Positions 5,106 to 13,400 of a DNA stretch of 16,564 bases are shown piece by piece (the stretch's first letter is position 1; the number at the start of each line of letters is the position of its first letter). Source of the DNA: an uncultured Bacteroidales bacterium (lineage in GTDB: Bacteria > Bacteroidota > Bacteroidia > Bacteroidales > UBA932); assembly GCA_946405485.1 (NCBI GenBank), contig CAMJHJ010000026.1, forward strand, positions 1 through 16,564. Reading direction: 5' to 3'. The notes beneath the pieces were generated by a model. That model did no database searches. It worked only from the letters and a program-made list of their open reading frames with translations, and was not told the origin of the DNA. The translations under genes were made by a program, and so were the position numbers.

Positions 5106-7505
5106 ATGAAAAATAGATCGTTTATATGTTCACTTTTCATATTGGCATGGGCCTTTTATTCTTGCCAGCGAGAAGCACTTGACCCCAGGGGAACTCTTGA
5201 GAGAGAGTCTTTGCCCTCTTGTCAGCTGACATTCACTGCGACGATGGAGGTTGGATCTGCAACTCGAACCGTGATGGGCGCCGGCGGTATGGTGACATGG
5301 AGTCCTTATGAGGACATCAACATTTTCTATGGAGAAGGAGCGGGGAGCAAGTTCTCTTCTTCGAACACTACACCTTCGGACGAGATATCCTTCACTGGGG
5401 AGATAACCGCATTTACCGGCAGTAACGACAGTGGAACACCATTGTCGTTCTGGGGGGTATATCCCTATGACAGCGGGAACAGAGGCCTTGGTGATGCGGT
5501 AACCGCATACCTTCCGACGGAACAAGTCGCGGTAGCGGGATCGTTTGCCAACCGTGCTCTTTTGTCTGTCGCGGAGTCTCCCGGTCTGACATTATCATTC
5601 AAGAATGTATGTTCGTTATTGTCATTTACGGTCACGCATCCTGGTATTCAAAGCGTAACGTTCAGTGGCGCGAACGGCGAAGAGGTGGTGGCAGGTCGGG
5701 TTAAGGTATCGATGAGCGGCGGGGCACCTGAATGGGAGTCTCTACCGGAAGGAGGTTCGTCCGCGATTACGTTAAATGCCCCGTCTGGGGAGACCTTGAC
5801 GGTTGGTGCGACCTACTATATCGCACTTCTGCCTCAGACATTTTCGAATGGGTTCAAAGTTGTGTTTGTGACGGAGGACCAGGTGGGCGTCCGGACGGTT
5901 GCGCCTAGTGGGAAGACCTTTACCCGTGCGACACCGATATCATATACCGCGATTGACAATAATGACAAGACCACCTGGACCGACCGGCCCCTTCCGAACA
6001 GCATTGTCATTTCGCCTTCGGAATGGATGGGGGAAGTCGGAGAAAGCGTCGTCTTGAAAGTCTATGTCTCCGGCCCGGAAGACTATGCTTTCGATCCGGG
6101 GATGATATACAATTCCATAGACTTAACCCGGATTGAAAAGCAGGAGGACGGTTGGACGAAGACGGGCGACACCTGGTCCAATACCTATCGGTTAAAAGCC
6201 GTTGCCGAGAACGCCCAGACGATTCTGTTCTGGTACGGAGATCCCGCCACCGTTGATTTCATAGATCTGGAGCACACGACGAGCGCCTATGCCCAGATTC
6301 CCGTCGACATCCTCGAGCACGGCGAAGAGATCGAATTCGCCGACCCGGTGACGGAGGCGATCTGCCTGGCGAACTACGACCGCAACGGGGATGGCGTCCT
6401 GACCGTCAATGAGGCGGCTGCGGTAACGACACTGCTGGTGAACGGGGTCAGCCCGTTCTGCCGGCCGGACGATTCGTCACCCAGGATAACCACCTTCGAT
6501 GAACTGCGGTTTTTCACGGGGCTGACGGAGATCGGGGAGAAGGCCTTCTATCGTCAGTTCTCCTTGAGTTCGGTCCTCCTTCCCGACCAGATTACCGCCA
6601 TTGGAGCTCAGGCATTCGCGTATTCGGGCATTACGTCCATCGAGATTCCGGAAAGCGTGGAAACCATTGGATCTTCCGCTTTCAGTCTTTGTAACTACCT
6701 GGGACAAATCACGATCCCAGCTTCGGTCCGGGTTATCGAAGGCCGTGCTTTCTTCAGCTGTCCCCTTGCTTCTGTGACCTTTGACGAGAATAGTAATCTG
6801 AACACTATTGGAGACCTTGCTTTCGCGTATGTTTACGGAACTTCCAGTATTGTTATTCCTGATTCCGTAACCTCTTTTGGGGAGGGAGTATTCAAGAATG
6901 CCCGCATCGGCCACGTCCGGCTTCCTTCCTCGATGAAGATCCTACCCGCGAATACCTTCTCATGTTCCAAAGTCTACGAAATTGAGCATGACAATTGGGA
7001 TCAGATTACGGATATTGGAGACAACGCCTTTAGCGGCGACTATTACACGAGCGTGAGGGTTCTGCGTACATTGCCTGCTGGCTTGAAGACCATCGGCAAT
7101 AGGGCCTTTAGGTATACCGTCCTCCCTGATGGCTTTACTCTTCCGTCGGGTGTCACAAGCATTGGCGACGAAGCTTTCAGCTATAGCGGTCTAACAAAGG
7201 TTGAACTCCCCGCAACCCTCTCGTCCATCGGCTATGGCGCCTTCTCCAACTGCGCGCTTGAAAAGGTGTATGTAAAGCGCACCGCTCCGGCGACGATCTC
7301 TCAAAAAGGTTCCGGTGTGCTAGCCGAGACTTTCGGTACTCTCCCTGCCTTGAATGGAACCATCCTGGTCCCGTATGACAAGGAGGCGACTTACAAATCG
7401 AGCTGGGCCACTTGGGCCGACTATATCCAAAACAACTACGCTTCCATCCCCGGCGGTGGCAATATTGGCGACGACGGCGATTTCGGTGACGGCGGTGACG
7501 CATAA
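5106..7505 (+). CDS. Fimbrillin-like/BspA-type LRR surface lipoprotein
   Basis: Predicted lipoprotein of 799 residues, likely exposed at the outer membrane. The signal peptide ends in the lipobox AFYSC with Cys20. Residues 40-288 form a fimbrillin-like (Mfa-like) domain (LTFTATMEVGSATRTVMG, WGVYPY, YYIALLPQTF). Residues 296-405 look like an Ig-like module. An EF-hand/dockerin-like calcium loop follows at 425-436 (DRNGDGVLTVNE, with D425, N427, D429, G430 and E436), then FDELRFFTGL, a combination seen in Bacteroides BspA proteins. LRR_5 repeats cover about 465-725 (IGEKAF, IGAQAF, IGSSAF, IGDLAF, IGDNAF, IGNRAF, IGDEAF, IGYGAF), and a BspA-like end (TILVPYDKEATYKSSW) precedes a Gly/Asp-rich tail at 783-799. 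It starts 12 bases after the precursor gene, so it is probably cotranscribed. Adhesion to host or food-derived ligands is the usual role suggested for this class. The fimbrillin-like domain is repeated almost exactly in the gene at 10460. Confidence 0.88.
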   Translation: MKNRSFICSLFILAWAFYSCQREALDPRGTLERESLPSCQLTFTATMEVGSATRTVMGAGGMVTWSPYEDINIFYGEGAGSKFSSSNTTPSDEISFTGEITAFTGSNDSGTPLSFWGVYPYDSGNRGLGDAVTAYLPTEQVAVAGSFANRALLSVAESPGLTLSFKNVCSLLSFTVTHPGIQSVTFSGANGEEVVAGRVKVSMSGGAPEWESLPEGGSSAITLNAPSGETLTVGATYYIALLPQTFSNGFKVVFVTEDQVGVRTVAPSGKTFTRATPISYTAIDNNDKTTWTDRPLPNSIVISPSEWMGEVGESVVLKVYVSGPEDYAFDPGMIYNSIDLTRIEKQEDGWTKTGDTWSNTYRLKAVAENAQTILFWYGDPATVDFIDLEHTTSAYAQIPVDILEHGEEIEFADPVTEAICLANYDRNGDGVLTVNEAAAVTTLLVNGVSPFCRPDDSSPRITTFDELRFFTGLTEIGEKAFYRQFSLSSVLLPDQITAIGAQAFAYSGITSIEIPESVETIGSSAFSLCNYLGQITIPASVRVIEGRAFFSCPLASVTFDENSNLNTIGDLAFAYVYGTSSIVIPDSVTSFGEGVFKNARIGHVRLPSSMKILPANTFSCSKVYEIEHDNWDQITDIGDNAFSGDYYTSVRVLRTLPAGLKTIGNRAFRYTVLPDGFTLPSGVTSIGDEAFSYSGLTKVELPATLSSIGYGAFSNCALEKVYVKRTAPATISQKGSGVLAETFGTLPALNGTILVPYDKEATYKSSWATWADYIQNNYASIPGGGNIGDDGDFGDGGDA
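5401..5972 (+). repeat. 572-bp perfect direct repeat, copy 1 (fimbrillin-like domain)
   Basis: Line-by-line comparison shows identity with 10779-11350 at a constant offset of 5378 bp, including all synonymous positions. Homology continues upstream (about 5222-5400) with about 18 mismatches in 180 bp. It breaks down within a few codons downstream of 5973. Confidence 0.95.
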
Positions 7506-7507
7506 AG

Positions 7508-7515
7508 AAAAGGAG
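7508..7515 (+). promoter_or_regulatory. Shine-Dalgarno deciding the start of the Ig-like lipoprotein gene
   Basis: AAAAGGAG ends six bases before the ATG at 7522 and directly abuts the alternative ATG at 7516, so 7522 is preferred. That start also places a lysine-rich n-region (MKKRTC) at the front of the signal peptide. Confidence 0.55.
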
Positions 7516-7521
7516 ATGACC

Positions 7522-10425
7522 ATGAAAAAAAGAACATGCTATATGGCGGCAGCCCTGTTGGCCGCGCTTGCCTTATCCTGCAATAAAGAACAGGACGTGT
7601 CCGCTCCTTTGCGTGATGCGGCGGAGGAAGAGGGCGTCTTTTATGTCCGCATGATGGACCTCACTCTGGACGCCCAAACGGGCGACCCCTCCACTCGCAC
7701 TACGATCGAGAAGGATGGAAATGGCTTGAAGACCAGATGGTTGAGTGCGGATAAGATCGGCATCCTTGTTCCGGCTGGAGTGGAGACCACGATCGATGCC
7801 GGGACTCCGGTTCTGCGCCAGGGATATATGGGTTTCCCGCTCGGTCAACCTGCGCTTTATGATGAAGGACGGACCGCTGTCTTTTCCGGTACGGTTCCGG
7901 CTTACATGAAAGTTACTGAACGGTCCGGCAGGACTACGACCACGATCATAACGACGGTGCAGGGAGGCCCCATCAAGGCTTTCTATCCCACGATGAGGGC
8001 GCAGAGTGTTTCGGCTGTCGTGTCCGACGGGGGAACGACAACGACGACGGTTCCCCTCCTGGATCTTTCCCGCCCCATCTCCATCGACTCCCAGTCTGGA
8101 ACGCTGGCGGGATTGGCGGACAACGCCATCATGACGGCGACGGGAGAGTTGACCATCAACACGTTTCGCCAGCAAGGACGGCTGGCTTCTCCGATGGCTT
8201 TCAAGCAGGAGGTAGCCGTGTTGCATATAGACCATATGTGGCTGGGCTATGGTGACGAGATTGACATGTCCCAGGGGCTTACCGTGACTTTGCATGGAGC
8301 TGGAATCGGCAAATCTGTCACATTCAGTTCTACCACGGGGCAGAAGACGGTTACGGCAGGTGACATCGTCATCAATTTGACGGAAGACGACGTCTACGAG
8401 GCGGAACCGGAAGACTGGGATGACGAGAAGGGACGGTCCGTCCTTCCGGAGGGTTGCGGCAAGGTGATCCTGTGGGATACGAGTGTCGCAGATATGAACG
8501 GGGGCACCTATTCCCTGGAGGACGTGTACATCGCCTTCCTGCCCAAAAGCTTCCAGTCTGGCGCTGAACTGAGCCTGACGGCAGTCGGAACGGGATATGG
8601 GAACGATTTCCAGGGAGAGTATCTCTGGAACGCCCGCACCGCCTATCAGGCCGGCAAGGTCTATCATCTCAGGGACAAGGAAATGCAGACGTACATGATG
8701 TTGCCATCGGGCAGCACACTGACGTATTATGACGACGGATATAAGCCGCTGGATGGTGCCGGCTTCATGACGGGGGAAACATTCTGGCTCTATGTCGAGA
8801 GCGGCGGAGACGTCAATCAGGCCGCCCAATTCGCCTACGTAAGCTCAAGTAATGAGAATGTTGCGCGGGTGGAAGAGAGCAAACTGATCTGTGTTGGAAA
8901 GGGCACGGCCGAGATTACCGTCAAGGACAAGAACGGCAACACGTTGTCTGCACAGATAACTGTTACCCGGGATTCATTCGGCTACAGCTCCTACATCACG
9001 GCGGATCTCGATCCGGAGGATATCATCTTCCGGGGCGATAAGCCGGCAGCGCTCGTTTTTGCCGGGGAGACGTTGCAGCTCCAGATCAAGAACCAGGAGG
9101 AATATCTCAATCCGCGTCATTTCACATGGTCTGTCGCCGATGGATCCGCCGTCGTTTCCGTGGATGAAAAGGGTCTCGTAACAAGACTTTCAAGTGGAGA
9201 AGCCAGAATCCGTGCATACGACGTCAACGGCGATTCCCGAAGTATCATCGTGGCTGCCCAGGAACCCAATCCCAGCGTTGTATTCTGCGACGAAGATGGG
9301 CGCGAACTGATCAACCATCAGTTTGGAGAAGGAAGTCTTGTCATGTCAAAGACAATGGAAGGGAAATGGTATGCTTCTCCTTATCTGAAGCCGACCGGTG
9401 GTGGCGACATGCTTTCAACCGCATCTGCGCTGAACTCTGTCATTTCCTATCTCATCGTGGAGAAACTCTCCGATGACCGTGAAACCGTTGTCGATTTCGG
9501 AGGCCTGACCTATAACAACAGTTCTACGGTCCGTCTCCACAATGTCTTCTATTCTAAAGGCGATGAACCGGCGCTGTCCAGGTTCAAAGTTACCTATAAC
9601 GGCCCGCATGGAAAGGTGTGCCTGAGTGACTTGTATGTCCTGCATGACAAAATCACGATCACGGCGAGCAACCTGGCATTTGAGCAACGGTGTCTCAGTC
9701 CGGCAGGAGGCAAGGTTCTGATACCTCTTCTTGCCACGTCCAGTTTCTTCTTCCCGATCGAGTGGGAGATGATTTCGCCATCCTGGTCAGACTATGATCC
9801 GGGCCAAAGCCCGCTGATGCTTTATGACGCCCCCTGGACGACGGACTCAGGGACATCCTTTTCGGTGGGAGCTCAGATTCCGATGAAAAAGACGGGAGAG
9901 ATACACGCCGTAACCGTAGTCTTGCGGGCTTCTACCCTTGGAAACAGGACCGGGGTTAGCACGAATTTCGCGCTTTTCCCGTCAATCAAGAACGCTTCCT
10001 TTGCAGTCACTCCCGTGAAACACGATTCAGTGACGGAAGACATTGAGTTGGCGGATTATGTCGCCTGGTCGTCGTCGAACCAAGTCCTTTCGCTGGGTGC
10101 CGGATGCGGATTCGTCCCGGATGCCTACAGCAGCAGAACCAAGGTTGGTGCGGGATTGAAGCTGGTTTATCCCGGAAGGAACAACGGCTGGCTCGACCTT
10201 GCGATATCTCCGTTGTATACCCATATATCGGTGAGTACGAGCTGTGATGCAGGTTACTATTTTACCGCCTACAATCTCTATCATTCGGATCTGTATTCCG
10301 AGGTTGTCTATGCCGTCCATCGGCCCGACAGTGCGGTAAGCGGATATCTTTATATCACGGACGGGCTCGACTACCAGAAGACAGCGACAGTAATTCTCTA
10401 TCCGGACAAGGTCCCTGGGCGCTAA
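7522..10425 (+). CDS. Fimbrillin-like lipoprotein with bacterial Ig-like (Big_2) domains
   Basis: Predicted surface lipoprotein of 967 residues. The signal peptide MKKRTCYMAAALLAALALSC carries the lipid Cys at residue 20. Residues of about 38-385 form a fimbrillin-like domain (DPSTRTTIEKDG, WLSADKIGILVP, VYIAFLPKSFQ, AGKVYHLRDKEM), different in sequence from the domain shared by the two flanking LRR genes. Two Big_2-like modules follow: about 410-482 (VSSSNENVARVEESKLICVG, then GTAEITVKDKNG) and about 505-580 (TWSVADGSAVVSVDEKGLVT, then GEARIRAYDVNG). The last ~385 residues are not recognised; they look beta-rich and contain no LRR units. An open frame runs upstream to 7354 but only overlaps the previous gene in another frame. 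The gene starts 16 bases after the previous stop and is presumably in the same operon. Role unknown; a cell-surface adhesin or a fimbria-associated subunit is plausible. Confidence 0.85.
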   Translation: MKKRTCYMAAALLAALALSCNKEQDVSAPLRDAAEEEGVFYVRMMDLTLDAQTGDPSTRTTIEKDGNGLKTRWLSADKIGILVPAGVETTIDAGTPVLRQGYMGFPLGQPALYDEGRTAVFSGTVPAYMKVTERSGRTTTTIITTVQGGPIKAFYPTMRAQSVSAVVSDGGTTTTTVPLLDLSRPISIDSQSGTLAGLADNAIMTATGELTINTFRQQGRLASPMAFKQEVAVLHIDHMWLGYGDEIDMSQGLTVTLHGAGIGKSVTFSSTTGQKTVTAGDIVINLTEDDVYEAEPEDWDDEKGRSVLPEGCGKVILWDTSVADMNGGTYSLEDVYIAFLPKSFQSGAELSLTAVGTGYGNDFQGEYLWNARTAYQAGKVYHLRDKEMQTYMMLPSGSTLTYYDDGYKPLDGAGFMTGETFWLYVESGGDVNQAAQFAYVSSSNENVARVEESKLICVGKGTAEITVKDKNGNTLSAQITVTRDSFGYSSYITADLDPEDIIFRGDKPAALVFAGETLQLQIKNQEEYLNPRHFTWSVADGSAVVSVDEKGLVTRLSSGEARIRAYDVNGDSRSIIVAAQEPNPSVVFCDEDGRELINHQFGEGSLVMSKTMEGKWYASPYLKPTGGGDMLSTASALNSVISYLIVEKLSDDRETVVDFGGLTYNNSSTVRLHNVFYSKGDEPALSRFKVTYNGPHGKVCLSDLYVLHDKITITASNLAFEQRCLSPAGGKVLIPLLATSSFFFPIEWEMISPSWSDYDPGQSPLMLYDAPWTTDSGTSFSVGAQIPMKKTGEIHAVTVVLRASTLGNRTGVSTNFALFPSIKNASFAVTPVKHDSVTEDIELADYVAWSSSNQVLSLGAGCGFVPDAYSSRTKVGAGLKLVYPGRNNGWLDLAISPLYTHISVSTSCDAGYYFTAYNLYHSDLYSEVVYAVHRPDSAVSGYLYITDGLDYQKTATVILYPDKVPGR

Positions 10426-10459
10426 TGCAGGGACGTCGATATTCCCATTCAATTTAAAC

Positions 10460-13400
10460 ATGGCCATGGAAAAGAAATACAACAAACAAGCGTTGCTCCA
10501 TCTGTTCGGGTTGACGTTGCTGTCCGCCATAATGCTGCCGGCATGCACTCAGGAGCCCTTCCAGGATCAGGATGCCGTTCGCGTGGAGGCACCCGCCCGG
10601 CAACTGACATTCACGGCTACGATGGATGTCGGTACTGCAACGCGAACCGTGATGGGTGCCGACGGTATGGTGGCCTGGAGTCCTTATGAGGACATCAACA
10701 TTTTCTATGGAGAAGGTGCGGGGAGCAAGTTCTCGTCTTCGAACGCAACACCTTCGGACGAGATATCCTTCACGGGGAAGATAACCGCATTTACCGGCAG
10801 TAACGACAGTGGAACACCATTGTCGTTCTGGGGGGTATATCCCTATGACAGCGGGAACAGAGGCCTTGGTGATGCGGTAACCGCATACCTTCCGACGGAA
10901 CAAGTCGCGGTAGCGGGATCGTTTGCCAACCGTGCTCTTTTGTCTGTCGCGGAGTCTCCCGGTCTGACATTATCATTCAAGAATGTATGTTCGTTATTGT
11001 CATTTACGGTCACGCATCCTGGTATTCAAAGCGTAACGTTCAGTGGCGCGAACGGCGAAGAGGTGGTGGCAGGTCGGGTTAAGGTATCGATGAGCGGCGG
11101 GGCACCTGAATGGGAGTCTCTACCGGAAGGAGGTTCGTCCGCGATTACGTTAAATGCCCCGTCTGGGGAGACCTTGACGGTTGGTGCGACCTACTATATC
11201 GCACTTCTGCCTCAGACATTTTCGAATGGGTTCAAAGTTGTGTTTGTGACGGAGGACCAGGTGGGCGTCCGGACGGTTGCGCCTAGTGGGAAGACCTTTA
11301 CCCGTGCGACACCGATATCATATACCGCGATTGACAATAATGACAAGACCGCCTGGACCCCCCGTCCCGGTCCGGACTTCATCGGTTTTTCTGAGGAGAG
11401 TATGTCCTTTACGACAGGTGAGGAGAAGGATTTGACGGTAACTGTTTCCGGACCGGACGGCTATCTGTTCGACCCTGCCAAATTCGTCATCTGGGGCGAA
11501 GGTGATGAAGAAACGACCGGACTGGAGATCTCTCCGTATCAGTGGATACGGGTGGGGGACAGCTGGGAGGCGACCATTCACATGAAAGCCGTGGACGCAG
11601 CCGACAGTTTCCTCCGTTTCTGCTACGGACTTACGGAGGATGAACTTATGGAGGCGTATCTCGAGCAGGGCGAGTTCCCGCAAGGTGAATTGTACACCTG
11701 CAGCGAACTGCCCTATACGGTCGGCATCCCTTCCAACGAAATCTGGTACACGACGACGAATGGGCAGCCGGTCGATATCAATTTCATTGACAAAGGCTAC
11801 CCTTCTGCGTGGACAATCGAGAATTCCTACAGCGAGGGGAAGGGAATCATCCGTTTCAAATCGCCGGCCGGAAGCCCCGCTACGATCAGCGCGATCAATG
11901 CCCAGACATTCGCAGGAGCGACTACGCTGAAAACGGTTGTCCTTCCTGATTACGTGCAGGTAATAGATCCTTCCGCTTTTTCCGGATGCAGCAACCTTAC
12001 CTCCGTTCGGCTGGGGACTTCGACGCTAATAATCAGGGACAATGCATTCGAGGCATGCGCGGCACTTACCGACATAAATCTGCCGGAGGGCCTTCGTTAC
12101 CTGGGTAGTGAGACGTTCAAGAACTGCGAGTCTTTGCGGACGGTGACCTTGCCCGGATCGCTGACTGGAATCGGTGTCGGGATCGATAATAGCAATAATG
12201 TTGTCAATGAACATGCTTTCAATCCATTTGCGGGCTGCATCGGCCTGACCGGGTTCTATGGCAGCGGAAACACCTATTACACGATTACCGAAGACCATAA
12301 GTTCTTGCTGTCCGCCGATGGAAAGTTCCTTTTCAGCGGAGCCATCGGCGGTTTCGAAAATGTGCTTTGCCGGATTCCGGACGGCGTTGAGACGATCGGT
12401 ATGGAAGCGTTCTCCAGAGGGAAGTCCGCTAAACTGGAAATCATTGCCTCTTCCCTGAAAAGGATAGAGATGCTGGCTTTCTGTAATTATACGCTGACAG
12501 AATACGGATCGTTCTTCGTGCCGGAAAACGTGAATTATATCGGGCAGCTCGCTTTCGATGGCTTTACATTTACCAGCAGCGACAACGGTATCCTCTTTTC
12601 CGGAGACGTGCTTCCTGTCCTTGAACAGGATGCTTTCGGTGATACAGAAACGTATCCGCTCCAGATCACCGGCACGGCGACGCTGGACGAGAAACTCGAT
12701 GGCAACCCCTGGAGCGCTTACCTGTTAAACAAACGGGTCCTGCCGTATCAGGATTCGGATGAGATTTGGTTCCATGTAAATACGGCGACCGTCCCCGGAT
12801 TGTCCACTTCGCTGGATTTCGGTTCGGATGACCTGCCTGCCCACGTGGACACGGATTACAACAACGGCTTCGTATTCTACACGAGCAATTTCGGCACGCC
12901 GTTACCGTGTATCCCTTTCCCGGAGGAGGACTACTCGTATGTTGCCATCTGGAAGTTCGACCATCCGGTCCAGTCCATACCGGCGGAAGCTTTCATGGGA
13001 AATAACGGGCTGGATTACATCTCCATCACCAATGGCGTGACCCGGATCGGGGACCGCGCTTTCAGCGGTTGCGGTTCATTGCTGAGATTCCCTGTCGTTG
13101 CGCCCGAGATGTTCCTGACGTCCATCGGTACCGCGGCTTTCCAGGGGTGTGAGAAGATGGATGCAGGGACTACGACCGGCGTGCTCAATCTGGGAAATGT
13201 CACGACGCTCGGAACGAGCGCCTTCAATTCCTGCAAAAAGCTGGAGAGCATCGTTTTGGGCCAGATTACCTGCTTCCCGAATTATTCATTCTCGAACTGC
13301 GAGAATCTGGAGAGTGTCTGGATTACGGATGCTGCAAACAGCGCCAATGCCGTCAACTGCATCGAGGATGTCGATATTGCTGCCTTTGCGAATTGTCGGA

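Noticed and set aside
5130..5598. Minus-strand open frames repeated identically at 10454-10976
   Set aside because: They are antisense shadows of the duplicated fimbrillin-like domain; identity reflects the DNA repeat, and the translations have no recognisable domain.
7354..7521. Upstream extension of the Ig-like lipoprotein reading frame to 7354
   Set aside because: It overlaps the coding end of the previous gene in another frame and would bury the signal peptide 56 residues inside the protein. The start at 7522 has a Shine-Dalgarno and a correct lipoprotein signal.
5401..11350. Insertion sequence or transposon explanation for the 572-bp repeats
   Set aside because: No transposase, terminal inverted repeats or target duplications are seen; the repeats lie wholly inside coding domains in the same frame.
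12180..12960. Frameshift or gene break where the LRR pattern of the third lipoprotein is interrupted
   Set aside because: The frame stays open throughout and LRR units resume in the same frame; non-repeat insertions are common in BspA-like proteins.
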